A stretch of DNA of 60,000 bases from Cristatella mucedo (GCA_009760855.2 WPIO01000086.1:1229001-1289000), one strand, 5' to 3'; numbered from the stretch's first letter, positions 45,545 to 60,000 are shown. Translations and numbers: made by a program. Notes: generated from the letters alone by a model not told the origin.

Positions 45545-48539
45545 GTTGTAAGCGTTCCCCTGAGCTTGAAATTGCACTAATCAATCTGTTCTATGCATTA
45601 ACTATACCTGCTATAAGATGGCAAACAGACCTGGATTAGGCTACAATAGTTTTGGGCACTGGTTGAGTCCTGCTGATCAATCACAGCATGATGGTGGCTG
45701 GTAGGTCAGCTGGTCACTGACTCTGTTGCCTGGTTACATGCATATCTGGTCTTTAGCACCTTAAGTGACAGGATCCTCTCAGAAGTGTCAGCCATAGTGC
45801 TTCCTGCTCTTGGGATAAGTCGCCAGGCCACTGCCAACTCGTCTATTATGCCTGGCTTCAGGGCTAACTTAGGCCCATCCTGCAGGCCTGTCTACTTCCT
45901 GCTTGGATGTGGCATCTACCTAACCGTTTGGGCTAACGGTCACCTCACTGTACATAATGCCTTACATTTCAGCCGTGTTTGCTTTGCCAGTCCAATGCTG
46001 ATCGGCCTATACTGGTGGTAGGAAAACTTAACACCGAGCACGAATCGATTTTATTTTAATAGTCGGTAGCAGCTACGGCATTGAAATTAGAATTCTGTGC
46101 ATGATATTGATTAATAATGTGGCTGTAACCACATTTCACTAGGTTACCCCAAGAAGAAATTATAAAGGGTAAGTTGAGCCGGCTCCTGGTTACTCGCTCT
46201 GATGATTCACGTTGGCAGGTTATCTAGGTATACTCTAGCTGCAACTACATTTACACTCTCAGTCGTTCGTGTGAACAACTCGCCCTCGTTCCTTTTACCG
46301 TTGGCCTCTTCCTTCGTCACTTCCTCTTCATCCTTCTCGTCCCTCTCTTCCTCATCCTCCCCTTCTCTGCCCCATCCCCAAGCTTCTGCTAGCATACTTT
46401 CGGGTTATTTCCCCTTGTTTTTTGCAGGAACAGTAGTCCGAACAGTAGTCAGAAACAGTAGTTCGAACTCGAGCAACGTCATATATTGGGATTTTCACTC
46501 TAGGCAACATCTTTACTGCTGTTTAGTCAATTTCTGATCGGCCGTCACACTTATTCTTTTGATTGTCTCTATTAGTAGACTGACCTGCTTCTATCCAGAA
46601 CCCTGCATAGAGCACTCCAATCCTATGACTCGACTGGCTTCGAGCATTCTCCTGTCGGGATGCACCTTTAGACTGTTTATTATTGACTTCTCATGCTGAG
46701 GCTACTTTGGCAGTTAACTGCCGAGTTGCAGGTGCCATCTTATTTGCAGCAGGCTCCGCCATTTGCAAATCACCAGAACGGTTTGCTTATTTTGTAATGA
46801 CCACAGTTTATTGGCTATTCTGGATTGGGCAATGACTGCTGCCGGGTACTGCTTGCTCAATATCCTAAACCTCTTGAGCTGGTCTGACTGCCGTTGCTAC
46901 TGCTGCGAGCAGTCCTTGGCAGGCTGGCACCTGGTCTGCCTGCTCTGTTATGAGGCACCTGTCTGTGATGAGCAAAATAGATATCCACAGGATGTATGCA
47001 GGAGACCTGCTGAGTCGTGCCCCAGTGTGGGTGTGTGCGCGTGCGGATGCACATGCACGTGTGCTTGCAAATGTCTCTGTGCTGTCTTGTGTGTATGTAT
47101 TTGTACGTGTGCGTGAACCCACGTGCAAGCACGCTCTGGCAATACTCTTTCATTCACTTTCTCTTTCCCTTTGCCCTCAGCTGATCTTCCTTCTCAGCTA
47201 TGGTCGTGTGAGTTGTCGTGCTTTGCTCCTTGGTGATCGCTGGCTGCAGCCTTCTGCCGACTTGCTGCTTTGCTACAGGTCAAGCTTTCAGTATATGATG
47301 CTAGTGGCTGGATCAGCTAGTTGCTGGACCCGGTTTTTATTGTCAGCTTCTTTTGTGCCTGAGTGTAGCGTCTGCTCTTTGGATGGCCAAAGTGATGGTC
47401 GCTACTGCTGTCGGTTTTGTTGTGGGTTGAAAGGCAGTGGTCGAGCCTATGCCAGAACGTTGCCACCGATGGATCCGAGGGGCCATCCGAAAACGACCCA
47501 CCATATGACATTCACCTTAAGATTTCTCTACCCAGACCCCAGTGAGCCGGTCTCAGATTATGTACCTCCAGGTCTTGCTCGGTTGGTGGACCCATGTGAG
47601 CATTGCCCCACAGCAGCAGGCACAACTGCTTTAGGGCTGGTCGCAGTCAGCTGCCCTGCTCCCTCTCTCCACTCCCCCCCCCCACCTGCCCACACACACC
47701 CCTACGCCAAACACACACACCCAGCCCTTCTTTCTTGGCAGCCAAGATGCTAGGCTCGGTGGGTGAATAAGTGGTCACATTTGAAGAACTCAGTGGCAGC
47801 AAATGGGCAGCTGATGGCAGTTGGTCTGTCGGCTTGAGTGGCAGGTCTCCATTTAGATACCCCAGGAGGTGATTGATTTGTCCTTGAAGGGCCTGCCTGT
47901 CCTTCACCGGTCGAAGTAGGAGCAACTTGGTGTGATCCCCTCTAGTCGACCTCCAGCCGCAGTGTTGGAGGTAAAGTTGGTTCTCTTTCCTGGTTGCAGT
48001 CGCATTGCTGCCTTTCGACTGGTAAGCAAATAGTGGCTGTCACCACTCCTAGCCTGATGCATTGTCTTAAGACCAACTACTTTTAAGTGGACGATTCACA
48101 GTGCTGTAAATCTTGCAATGCAGTGACTGGAGTTACTCGTTACCACCGATTCAAATTATTTGCAAAACGTCCAAGTATTTGTGCTGGCAGCGATGCAGGA
48201 CCTTAGCAGATCATGGTCGTTGGGTCCTTCTGGGCTCTCTTCCTTATGGTATCTGGCCGTGCCTTCTCTGTATCTACATTTCAGATAAAAAATTCAAACG
48301 TTTGAGGTCAGGTCTTGCAGTTTAGTTTAAAAGCAAAAAATTATTGACACGGTTGTTTGCCAACAGTCCTGCCAAAGGAGTTTTCATTTATTTTTGGCAA
48401 TTTACCAGGCAAATAGATTTTTTGGAAATATTAACATTAGGTATATACTGGCACGAATGTATATGTGCAATGTTTTAATGGGTGCCTGCGTGTTTAGGGT
48501 AACAACAGTCAGTAGTGCTACTGTTTCCCTGCCAAGACC
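45545..48539 (+). other. Intron 1 of BRI3-like copy 2, middle; no exon supported
   Basis: Pyrimidine-rich from 46300 to 46400 and partly (GTGT)-rich near 47030-47110. Long ORFs (46950-47753 plus, 267 codons) pass through low-complexity sequence and have no domain I recognise. Confidence 0.4.
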
Positions 48540-48740
48540 TTTGTTTGCTCATGCATGCTGACACTGAGCCTGTTGCAGCTAGCCATATCTACATGTTGAC
48601 TCAGCATTTAACTATGTCATGTTCACTAACATCGAGAATGTTACCACTAATTATGCGTTCTTTACAGCATCTGTAAAGTGCCTAGCAAGAGATTTAGTTA
48701 TCTGAGGGTGCAATGCAAATGCATCGTTATTATTATTAAA
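48540..48740 (+). mobile_element. LINE-B 3' UTR and tail
   Basis: CATGCATGCTGACACTGAGC, then the degenerate hairpin GTGCCTAGCAAGAGATTTAG and (TTA)n. Confidence 0.8.
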
Positions 48741-48993
48741 AACTCGATTTTCTTGCAGCTCCCGTCAATAAATTTCGGCAGTTTCTGTCCAGGTCATTAC
48801 TGTGCAGTCGGAATTAAGATGGAGGTGGGCTTGTTGCCTCTTTATTTGCTCTCTCGTTCCACTGGTGACATGGGAGGAGACAGATTGAGCTTACCTGCAT
48901 GCAGGTCCTTAGCAAAGCACTATTTATGAGCTTCACTCCGAATTTGTACGTTCATCTACCAAGAGTTTAGGACCTTAAGCATGTGTGCGAGTG

Positions 48994-49725
<732 letters not shown>

Positions 49726-49734
49726 GAAGGCTCC

Positions 49735-49816
49735 TTTTCCAGCAAATGTAAAGCACCTAGAAAGAGATTGAGTTATCTGAGGGCACTTTATCAAGTGCAT
49801 TATTATTATTATTATA
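49735..49816 (+). mobile_element. LINE-B tail, about 80 bp
   Basis: CCAGCAAATGTAAAGCACCT, hairpin and (TTA)n only. Confidence 0.82.
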
Positions 49817-51090
49817 AGGCTGCCGAAGCCATGCCACGCAGTCGTTCTCGTTGGTATTTTGCATAAGCAACTAGATGTCGCACATGTGCACAGTCTAAAC
49901 AATGTGAAAAGAGAATTTTTTTTATTTATTCATACCTTGGTGAACTTGGCATCATGTAATAGCTTCGTGGCTATTGGCTTCATGCCTCTCTACCTGTGAC
50001 CTGTTTCGCAGGCTGTAATTGCTTGCCACGACACGAAGCAGCTGAAACTTCGGCTGTAGTAACTTTCCTGGGCTTCATGCAGTTGTCAGACCGCAACACA
50101 CCAGTCCAGATTCTGCTTGGTGGTAGTACTGATTTGCAAATCAGACAGCACTGTTTTAGTTACAACTGCCAGCCACACCTAGTGGGTTTTGCCAGGATGC
50201 AGGTCCAGTACCCCAGAGCCGGTCTGCAGTTTCTATGTAGAAGCATGTCACCAGTCAACAGTGAGTCCAAGATCTACTGCAGCCCACACTCAAGTCAATC
50301 CATTGCACCCATTCATTCATTCATTTCATTCCGTCCATTCAATTCATCCCATCCATTGCACTGGCCTTGTAGAATATTTCCACAGGATGGGGCAGAAGGG
50401 ATTGGTTGCCTATGTAGCAGCAGTGGGTGTGCCACTTCCTCGAGCTGTCAGGTGCTGACCCCGGGCCGATAGCTGCTGACCCGGGATAGCAAGCAGTCTC
50501 CTTTTGTCCTGTGGCTGCTGGCAGCTGCAGGAAGCCCCTCCCTGCTCCAGGAGAATGGGTTAGGCTGGCTGCTGCTGTTGAGCCGATGGGGGCCCTGCTA
50601 CATCTCCAGCCTGACCGGTCCTGCTAGAAACCCTGATGCCCGGTGGTTTCCCCCTAAGCATGGCCTGCTCCTAAGCACTTCCTTGCCTGGCCTCGGCCAG
50701 TCTTGGGATTTAGGCAGAGCAGGCAGGAGGCTACCCAACAAAGTGCAGCTGATCCAAGCTCAGGCTTGACAGTACTGCACTCCCAAGTCCAGTCCCCCAA
50801 GTACCAACTGCAGTAGATCTCTTGCACTTGGCTGTACCGTATCCGTTGCGAGCCTCCTAGCTCTCAGTCGCTCTGACCTCCACCTCATTGTGCTGGTCGT
50901 ACCAGACTCCCGGAGAGGGCGCTCCCCCTCTCGAGGTGGGGCAGGGGTTGGGGCAAGGCCTCCGAACCTGCTGCAAATCGTCTAGTATCGTGCTGCCTGC
51001 TTGGTGATCAGCCACCTTCTACGGCCACTCCTGGAGTGGCAGTGTTGAGAAGCCAGCGTAATCCTGGATGAGCTCGGCTTTGCATCATCC
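49817..51090 (+). other. Intron 1 of BRI3-like copy 2
   Basis: CTG/GCC-rich sequence with an (ATTC)n patch at 50311-50335. ORFs of 89-158 codons have no recognisable domain. Confidence 0.4.
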
Positions 51091-51094
51091 TTGT

Positions 51095-51293
51095 GATTCG
51101 TCCTTTGTGTGCTTATGTGTGCTGACTTTGTGCATGCTGCCACTAACCATATTTGCATGCTGACCCTTCTTGCTCTTGTTGACGTTGTGCACGCTACTTC
51201 TAAATATATAATTATGCTTCTTTTACTGCATATTTAAATTTCATAGAAAGAGTTCTCTGAGGGTGCTATACAAATGTATTATTATTATCATTG
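51095..51293 (+). mobile_element. LINE-B 3' UTR and tail
   Basis: GTGCTGACTTTGTGCATGCT, CATGCTGACCCTTCTTGC and the shortened hairpin TAGAAAGAGTTCTCTGAGGG. Confidence 0.82.
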
Positions 51294-51390
51294 GTAGCTA
51301 GGAGTGCTTGCCTATTTTTAGATGCCCTGTTAAAGTGGGAGGGGCCCTCGAAAGCTTCTCATTAAGAGCAGCCACTGCCACCCTACTGCT

Positions 51391-51545
51391 AATGTAATGT
51401 ATCTCCATCTGTAACTCCACAAAGCCCCAAAGACTATGTAGGTGTTACGCCGGAGAGTTTTTTGTAGTTCACTCACAGCCTAAGCAGCATTCGGTAGCCA
51501 ACAGACTTCATCTCACCCAAAAAAGAGAAAGTGTGAAGTACAGCT
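51391..51545 (-). mobile_element. LINE-A 3' end, reverse
   Basis: TAATGTAATGTATCTCCATC tail, then GCATTCGGTAGCCAACAGAC. About 150 bases. Confidence 0.85.
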
Positions 51546-51830
51546 CAATCAGGTTGCTGATCACCTCTCTCTCTCTCTCTCCTCTCTCAGCGTTTAGTCA
51601 CTTAGCAGCTCACCATCCTCACCGGCGTCCACTCAATGTACCTACTCAAACATGAGCATCTACCACTGGTTTTGACTGTATGCAAGAGCCGTCATGGCAA
51701 TTGATGAATTAGTTTACCTGTTAGCTAGGGGAGCATTCATTTGTCAACCGAGGTTGAGACAAGCCTCCAGCTCCGACAGACCAAAGCCTTTGTGCCTGCA
51801 TGCCTGTGTTCGTGATTGCGTGTGTGCGTG

Positions 51831-51831
<1 letters not shown>

Positions 51832-51863
<32 letters not shown>
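51832..51863. repeat. (GT)n short tract
   Basis: About 30 bases of GT/GC alternation, potentially Z-DNA forming. Confidence 0.85.
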
Positions 51864-51866
<3 letters not shown>

Positions 51867-51884
51867 AGCTCTCGTATGCAATTT

Positions 51885-51950
51885 ATTAATAATATTAATA
51901 CCAAGATGTTATGTGGCACTTTAAGAGAACTTAATCTCAATTCATGGGTT
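51885..51950 (-). mobile_element. SINE-1/LINE-B tail remnant, reverse
   Basis: (AAT)n then TATGTGGCACTTTAAGAGAA and CTTAATCTCAATTCA; closer to SINE-1. Confidence 0.5.
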
Positions 51951-52637
51951 TGTGTCATGCATTCTGACAAGTATGCACAAGCAAAAATGCATCATGCTTA
52001 GGCCAGCAAGCTAAACCACAAATTTCAGACAGTCATGGCCACCCTGTTGGTATGTGCAGGCTTTTAAAACAGTGGAGGCAATCAATGTCACGGTTATTTG
52101 TGAGTGACTGTCAGTGCTCTTTCGGCAGCACCATGGCTGGCGAGCCGATAAGCTAGGTCCCCAGTGGCCTTTGCTGTCCCGACTTCACTTGGGTTTTGGC
52201 ATCGGCTTCCTGGTCTTCCTAGGCAAGCCGAAAATCCAGCGCAGTGTGTCGCCTCAAATTTGAAGGACGTAAACTAGTTCTTTTTCAGGCTTGCTGCAAC
52301 CGTATTTGCACAAGATGAAGTGTGTAGCATTGGTGAGGATCCCACATTGCATAGAGCATGTTGTTCACTTATTGCTTATTTGGAGATTTTAAGTGCTAAG
52401 TTTGAATGCATGCATGCCTTTGTCTTAGGGTAAAATCTGTTGACGGCAGACAGCAATTAGCACGTAGGAGGCTACTTCTGGCTTGAGCGGTGTCGTTAGG
52501 CTTTAGGTCTGCCGTCGTGCCCATTGCATGCCTTCAGCATAAGTCAAACTAAGCAGTAAACTGGGTCTCTGGCCACCTTTGCTGTTACACTGCTGCCGAC
52601 CGAGCTGGCGCAACCTGCAGACGTTGTCTCTTTACAG
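51951..52637 (+). other. Intron 1 of BRI3-like copy 2, 3' end
   Basis: No repeat recognised. It ends in the acceptor TTGTCTCTTTACAG before exon 2. Confidence 0.55.
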
Positions 52638-52861
52638 GAGCATACGCTCCTGGCCCGCCGATGCAGTATCCATATCCTCAGGGTCAAGGTCAGCCGGTAT
52701 ATGCGCCACAGCAGCAGCCCATGTATCAACCGCAGCCCATGTATCAACCGCAGCCCGTGTATCAACCGCAGCCGGCCTATGGTCCTCCGACCGGCATCAA
52801 CGTCAACCTTTTACCCACCACGGTGCCGACGACTACCGTGATTGTCAGTGGCTGCCAGCAT
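52638..52861 (+). CDS. BRI3-like copy 2, second coding exon
   Basis: The acceptor TTTACAG ends at 52637 and the donor GTAAGT starts at 52862. The exon carries two bases of the split glycine codon and 74 codons. It is rich in Pro, Gln and Tyr, with an 18-bp coding minisatellite (QPMYQP units at 52715-52732, 52733-52750 and 52751-52768, plus a partial fourth). It ends in TTVIVSGCQH, aligning with VVVVGACNH of copy 1 and the IVVVGGC segment of vertebrate BRI3. With exon 1 this gives 86 residues before the phase-0 intron; a terminal exon of about 40 residues would give some 126, close to the family's usual 125. No terminal exon with a membrane helix and CxxC was found between 52862 and 60000, so it probably lies downstream. 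Confidence 0.82.
52715..52780 (+). repeat. 18-bp coding minisatellite (QPMYQP)n
   Basis: Three near-perfect 18-base units and a partial fourth encode QPMYQP, QPMYQP, QPVYQP, QPAY inside exon 2 of BRI3-like copy 2. The first two units are identical in DNA and the third differs by one base, which points to recent expansion. Copy 1 lacks this array. Confidence 0.9.
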
Positions 52862-53330
52862 GTAAGTAGTTGCTGCTTGATAGTGCCTCCTGCCCGCTGC
52901 CCTTGCTGCTGCTGCTTGCAGCTGCCCATTGCTGCTGCTGCCACCTACTGCTGCTGCTACCTGGTGCTACTGCTTGCTGCTGTTACTAACGATAACAGCA
53001 TAGAGTGCCCTCTCTTAAACGTATCAAGTCCATATCTGGAACATAGAGCAGTATATTTGACAGTGGCCAAGCATTCATCAGCAGCCATTATATATACCAA
53101 CTCCTTAATGGCTCAATGGCCCTAGTGGACAAATCAGCTTTAATGGCAAGCCCAACTCGGCAAGCATCTTTAATTGTCTGTTGCACTGCCTCTGCTTAAA
53201 CGCTACCTTGTCCATAGATTATCTCATGATCGGTTCGTAGCCATCAATATTCAGGAACCGAGAATAATAAATATGAGTCACAATCTGGCCGCTATAGCAC
53301 ATTACCGGTTCGCTGCTGCCTCCTGCTGTC

Positions 53331-54090
53331 CAGTATCAAGTCTGCCTACTTTCAGCCTATATAACATTGCTAAAATTCGGGCTTGCTTAGACAGGGATAC
53401 TACATCCAAGTAGGTCCGTGTATGTGTACCAACCCTTTCTCGGCATCTGCAACTCACTGCCCCAGGTCTACCGGCCTCTGCAATTAGGTGCTTACAGTTG
53501 GTGCAAAATTCTGCAGCTAGGCTTGCCTGTCGTGAGAATGGCAGTTGCCATGTCTCTGTACTTCTTGTCGATCTGCACTGGCTCCCAGTCAAGCAACTCG
53601 TCGACTTCAAGGTTTTGTCACTCACTTTTAGGTCTCTTCATTCTATGGCTCTAGCCTACCTACCAGATCTACTCCCCCACCAGGCTAAGCATCCTCCCAC
53701 CAGGATCAAACTGTTTACCTATACCTCTCACACGGACCTTTAGTTTGTATGTTCCCAAAGCCCGGAACTCACTCTTGACTGGCGTTACCACATCCCCTGA
53801 CGTGACGACATTTACTAAGAAGCAAAAATTGTACCTATCTATCATAGCTTTTAGTGGGTCCCTGTGATTCGGCCTTAATGTACTTATGCATGACGACACT
53901 GTGCATGCTGCCTCTAAACATGCTTGCATGCTGACCCTGTGCATGTCACCCCCTAACCATGTTATTCATGGTGTTTATCAAGCATGATAACACTCACCAT
54001 TCGATCGTGTTTCCTTTACAGCAAATGCAGAGCACCTAGAAAGAGATTGAGTTCTCTGAGGGCGCTTTATCAAGTGTATTGTTATTATTA
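53331..54090 (+). mobile_element. LINE-B 3' half
   Basis: From AGTCTGCCTACTTTCAGCCT through the post-RT region (LVQNSAARLACRENGSCHVS), 3' UTR, hairpin and (TTA)n. Frameshifted. It lies downstream of BRI3-like exon 2, probably in its next intron. Confidence 0.9.
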
Positions 54091-54486
54091 TTACATTTGT
54101 ATAGCACCCTCAGAAAACTTAATGTCTTTCTAGGCACTTTTCTGATGCTGTGAAGGAAGAACGATCATATGATTAGTGGTAGCAAGCTCGATAAACAAGA
54201 ATAACATGGTTAGTGGTGACATGCACAGGGTCAGCATGCAGAGCTGGTTTGTTCCAGCTGTTAAGGTGCTCGCCCCGACCAAGGTCTGGCTGAGGTCGTG
54301 GGCTCGAGCCCCGAGGCACATGTAAAGTGCCTGAATAGTGATTAAGTTCTCTTAGGGCGCTTTACAAATTAACTATATTTATTTATTTTATTTAAGTATG
54401 TTTAGAGGCAGAATGTACAGTGTCAACAAACATAGTGTAGTAGAGGTGATAGTCACAAGGTTAGCATGCAAATGTGGTTAACCAGT
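54083..54486 (-). mobile_element. LINE-B 3' UTR, reverse, split by SINE-1
   Basis: Begins in the (TTATTA) shared with the preceding plus-strand copy, so the two are tail to tail. The 3' UTR reads to 54238, is interrupted by SINE-1 and resumes near 54395 (GCATGCAAATGTGGTTAACC). Confidence 0.75.
54239..54388 (+). mobile_element. SINE-1, nested
   Basis: GAGCTGGTTTGTTCCAGCTG head, GTGGGCTCGAGCCCC B box, AAAGTGCCTGAATAGTGATT tail. Confidence 0.88.
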
Positions 54487-56785
<2,299 letters not shown>

Positions 56786-56868
56786 AAACCGTTGCAGCAA
56801 AATGTAAAGCGCCTAGAAAGAGATAGAGTTCTCCGAGAATGCTTTATCAAATGTGTCTATTAATATTA
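56786..56868 (+). mobile_element. LINE-B tail
   Basis: GCAGCAAAATGTAAAGCGCC, hairpin (GATAGAGTTCTCCGAGAATG) and a short interrupted TTA tract. Confidence 0.8.
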
Positions 56869-57362
56869 TGCTCCCAAAGTCTGGAACTCCCGAAGCATCA
56901 CGGCATCCCTTCACTTTACCACATTTATAAAGAAATTAAAAACCGCACCTATTTATGACAGCATTTGGTGGGTTCCTGTGATTCTATAACTATAATTCAT
57001 TTGTATAGCGCCCCAGGAGAACTTAATCTCTATTCAGGCGCTTCACATACGCCTCGGGGCTCGAGCCCACGACCTCAGCCAGACCTTGGTTCGGGGCGAG
57101 CACCTTAACCGCTAGACCAAACCAGCTCGCGATTCGTCCTCTATGCACTTATGCATGCTGACACTGTTGCAGGCTGCCACTAACTACACTTGCATGTTGA
57201 CGCTATGCATGTCACTCCTAATCACATTATTCGTGTTATTTATCAAGCATGATATCACTTACCACTCGATCGTGTTTCCTTTGCAATGAATGTAAAGTGC
57301 CTAGAAAGAGATTGAGTTCTCTGAGGGCGCTCAAGCTATCAAGTGTATTATTATTTTTATTA
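56869..57362 (+). mobile_element. LINE-B 3' end, split by SINE-1
   Basis: ATGCTCCCAAAGTCTGGAAC (APKVWNS-type codons), then the 3' UTR, with SINE-1 at 56985-57130, hairpin and TTA tail. Confidence 0.88.
56985..57130 (-). mobile_element. SINE-1, reverse, nested, with TSD
   Basis: Full element with a short AT-rich end. GATTC is on both sides (56980-56984, 57131-57135); removing it restores the LINE-B 3' UTR. Confidence 0.9.
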
Positions 57363-57365
57363 AAC

Positions 57366-58330
57366 CAAGGGTGACTCGGAAACTGGAAGGATTAATTCTA
57401 AAAATCAGTCAGCATATCTGCTCTTTCATCTAGACGAAATCTGGGTGTCCTGATCCAAATTGGCCTATCACTAAAAAATCTAGCTGATTTAGCAGCCTCT
57501 TTTGTATAGTGACAGCAGAGCCTCACAAGCTATCACTGTCACTTGCAGCAGCCATAAAGGACAGTGGGTTCGAACCCAGACCTTGCGACCGAGGCCGTGA
57601 AAAGCAACTGCCTTACCTCTAGATGACCTCATCAGCTCCCAGTCAAATCTGCCTGTTTTCAGCTACACAAAGTTGCAAAAGGTTGATTCTGCTTACACCG
57701 ACATACCACATCCAAGTGGCTCCATGCATTTTGAGACTGCATTTCGACATCTATCAACTCAATACCTGCAGGCTTTTCGGCCTGTGTAATAAGGTGCTTG
57801 CAATTAACGTAAACCTCTAGCAGCCCGGCTGGTTCGTATATACCGTCAACGTTATTATTTGCCCCAGTACACCAATTCTCACCGACTGAACTGCCTACCA
57901 GTCGTGCAGCCCAACGTCTTTGAGGTTTCATCACTGACTTCTAGGCCCTTCGTTCTCTTGCTCCGGCCTACCTATCCGAACTACTGCACCATCTGCATCG
58001 TACCACCCGCCCACTTACTCGAGTCGTATAGCTGTTTTACCACTAACTAGTTCCAAATCCTTTGGCAACCATTACTTTTGTGCATACGCTTAGGAAGCCT
58101 GGACCCCACTTCCGACTGACGTTACATCGCCAATTTTACACTGAAACAGATGCTACAAACTTGCCTGTTCCTCTCCTGGGTCGGCAAAACACTTGTGTGC
58201 TTATGAATTCGGACAATGCATATTATCACTAAGCGATCGACTTTATTTCTGTACAGCATATGTACAGTGCTTAGGGAGAGATTTAGCATGTGTAGGGGGC
58301 CTTGCAAATATCTTACTGTTATTATTTTAC
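57366..58330 (+). mobile_element. LINE-B post-RT region and tail, degenerate, split by SINE-2
   Basis: GGGTGACTCGGAAACTGGAA start, then the interrupted LDDHISS codons, aged CGYQLL-type region and 3' UTR (GCTTAGGGAGAGATTTAGCA). Confidence 0.8.
57475..57617 (-). mobile_element. SINE-2, reverse, nested in LINE-B
   Basis: CTAGCTGATTTAGCAGCCTC end, body, inverted B box (GTGGGTTCGAACCCA, itself palindromic in part) and dyad remnant. Confidence 0.83.
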
Positions 58331-59785
58331 TAGTATTTTTTATCATAATGTTAAGACTTATGTCCTTCTAAGAGGCTACTGCTTGTTTCGACAGCAGCTA
58401 CTGTATTTCAATCGCATGCTGCTAAATGAGTGGCCGGGCTGCTAGCTTTTGGCATTTGTAGGCTTTGTTGCCAGTCTTGGCCACCAAGCTTTAATCGGAG
58501 ATTAAAAGGCATTCTGGGCAACACCCGTTGAACACTAGTTCTGTCTCGGTACCGATGTATAAAGAGGGAGAGAGAGGGGTAAAGAGAGGGAAAGGAGAAG
58601 AGAGAAAGGAAGTGGAAGAGAGAGTGAGTGAGAGAGAGAGAGAAGAGAGAGACTTTTGACTGATTGCTGACAGTGTCTCGAGTCACTTAGGGATAATAAT
58701 ATTTAGCCTGCCGTTCCTGCTTACTCTGATTTACACGCAGTGGTGCCAAGCGGCATTACTAATTCAATAGGCTGCAATGGTCCCTGGTTAAACAGCTTCT
58801 GTTGCTGCCAGTCATCAACAGCTGCATGTTCATTCCTCACGACCCTGGTCATGGATTTGAGTCCTGCAGTCAGCGACCTTTTATTGCCCGATACATCTCT
58901 AAAGATGTTGCACTCACGGCACAGGGGGATATTTCAAGAATAATGAAGAACAGCTAGACTATCCTCGACAGGAAATTACAGCTAGGTTTTCTGCTCACAC
59001 ATCTTGATGACAAATGTGGTTTCTTGTTAGAAGTTAAGCAGCTTTTGAAAACACTTGATCAGGCAAAACTCTGCCAGCAATGTGTAGATCTTAAAGGCTT
59101 CTATTGTTCAAACGTCGATGGAACAGAGCTGTATAATGAAATATGTGACTGTAAATGCAAATGATTGGTGGTGTTATAGCCACACTGGCTTTAGTACCAT
59201 TGCATAAAGGAGTTTTAGAATCAGCCGACATCACTTTAATTTGTGTCTCATCCTCAGCATAGGTCATGTAAGGGAAGTGCATCTGTAACACCTCTTTCAC
59301 CCAAGTACTTGGATATTTGCCTAGTAATTCTGATACACGTGAGCTCCCGTGCATGCTACCAGTTAGTTAAGTTGCAAGGACTTGTTATTTGGTGGGCTGA
59401 GGTTGCATTTGACTTGTGGTTGCTCCCACTCAAGGTCAGTGCTTAGCTCTCTGAAAATCCAAACAAAGGCCTTCTGGCAGATTTGCATTAATCGTTGAAA
59501 TTGGCTGTAGTAGAAAACCAGGTGGAACCAGTAACAGCATACAGCGATGTTCAATGTGTGTACGAAGTGAGCTGTATGTTGTCCAGCTGAAGAAACCCCT
59601 CTCCAAGCTGTTGGTTGCGCACCTAGTGCCTGCAGAGCCAGATGCTGTGTGCTCGCTGCGATCTTTTGAGAGCCTGAAACTTATAGCCACCCTGGCTCAG
59701 CTCCTCCACTGAGCAAGCCTCTTCCATCCTCTGATGACCTGTTTAAACTCATTCACCACTTCAGCCCTCAGTACACCAAACGAGA
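58331..59785. other. No gene recognised; (GA)n at 58560-58655
   Basis: A GA-rich tract about 95 bases long, then mixed sequence. ORFs up to 92 codons without motifs. The BRI3-like copy 2 terminal exon was not found. Confidence 0.5.
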
Positions 59786-59943
59786 TAATAATAATAATAA
59801 TAATAATAATGCACTTGATAAAGCGCCCTCAGAGAACTTAAATCTCTCTCTAGGCGCTTTACATTTGCTGCAAAGGGACATGCAATTGAATGGTGAGTAC
59901 AATCATGCTTGATAAACAAACAAAATGAATAGCATAGCTAGGC
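59786..59943 (-). mobile_element. LINE-B, strongly 5'-truncated, reverse
   Basis: (AAT)n of about 27 bases, CACTTGATAAAGCGCCCTCA, then ACATTTGCTGCAAAGGGACA. Close to the copies at 17607 and 37098. Confidence 0.88.
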
Positions 59944-60000
59944 CACCCACATTGGCAGTGGGCAGTACATTTCCGACTGATAGCTGAGGCCTCCGAAAGC

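Noticed and set aside
46950-47753. 267-codon plus-strand ORF
   Set aside because: It crosses GTGT- and poly-C-rich sequence, has no domain I recognise and lies in an intron of BRI3-like copy 2. Overlapping ORFs are open on the other strand.

Overview
The window is nuclear DNA of an animal, most likely an invertebrate. It has spliced genes with short exons and GT-AG introns, CpG-rich islands, long dinucleotide microsatellites, and many truncated non-LTR retrotransposons and tRNA-derived SINEs. I see no prokaryotic operons, rRNA genes, intact tRNA genes or CRISPR arrays. A snail, other lophotrochozoan or flatworm would fit the repeats, but the phylum cannot be fixed from this sequence.

Host genes. 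The clearest genes are two head-to-tail copies of a small membrane protein like brain protein I3 (BRI3). Copy 1 has a proline/tyrosine-rich exon (12741-12928) and a terminal exon (19245-19367) encoding the transmembrane segment and a C-terminal CxxC; its first exon was not found. Copy 2 has a first exon (42694-42727) under a CCAAT-rich promoter and a second exon (52638-52861) about 9.9 kb away; its terminal exon must lie past the window. Intron phases (1, then 0) are the same in both, which supports a tandem duplication. A possible unrelated first exon lies at 26893-27039. GC-rich islands at about 6.0-6.6, 8.4-9.1, 26.6-26.9, 37.8-38.8 and 42.2-43.5 kb may be promoters; only the last has a convincing gene.

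Repeats. Four families recur, given working names here. LINE-B is of CR1/L2 type, with a 3' UTR of roughly 38-nt units and a 3' end formed by a GCGCC/GGCGC hairpin plus (TTA)n. LINE-A is of CR1/L2 type and ends in (CATTA)n. SINE-1 has a tRNA-like head joined to a tail resembling the LINE-B 3' hairpin. SINE-2 has a different tRNA-like head with an 11-bp palindrome and an unrelated tail. Most insertions are 5'-truncated, many are nested, and several have readable target-site duplications (TSDs), so their order of arrival can be worked out. There is also a 187-bp SPIN-like hAT MITE in copy 1's intron, a 197-bp direct duplication near the left end, a 21-bp perfect hairpin and a 120-bp tandem repeat.

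Layout. 0-12 kb: repeats and GC-rich islands. 12.7-19.5 kb: BRI3-like copy 1. 20-42 kb: LINE-A and LINE-B clusters with the candidate exon at 26.9 kb. 42.3-60 kb: BRI3-like copy 2, whose introns hold LINE fragments, SINEs and two long (GT)n tracts. Host genes and transposons share no visible pathway; the window shows a gene duplication spread out by retrotransposon growth.
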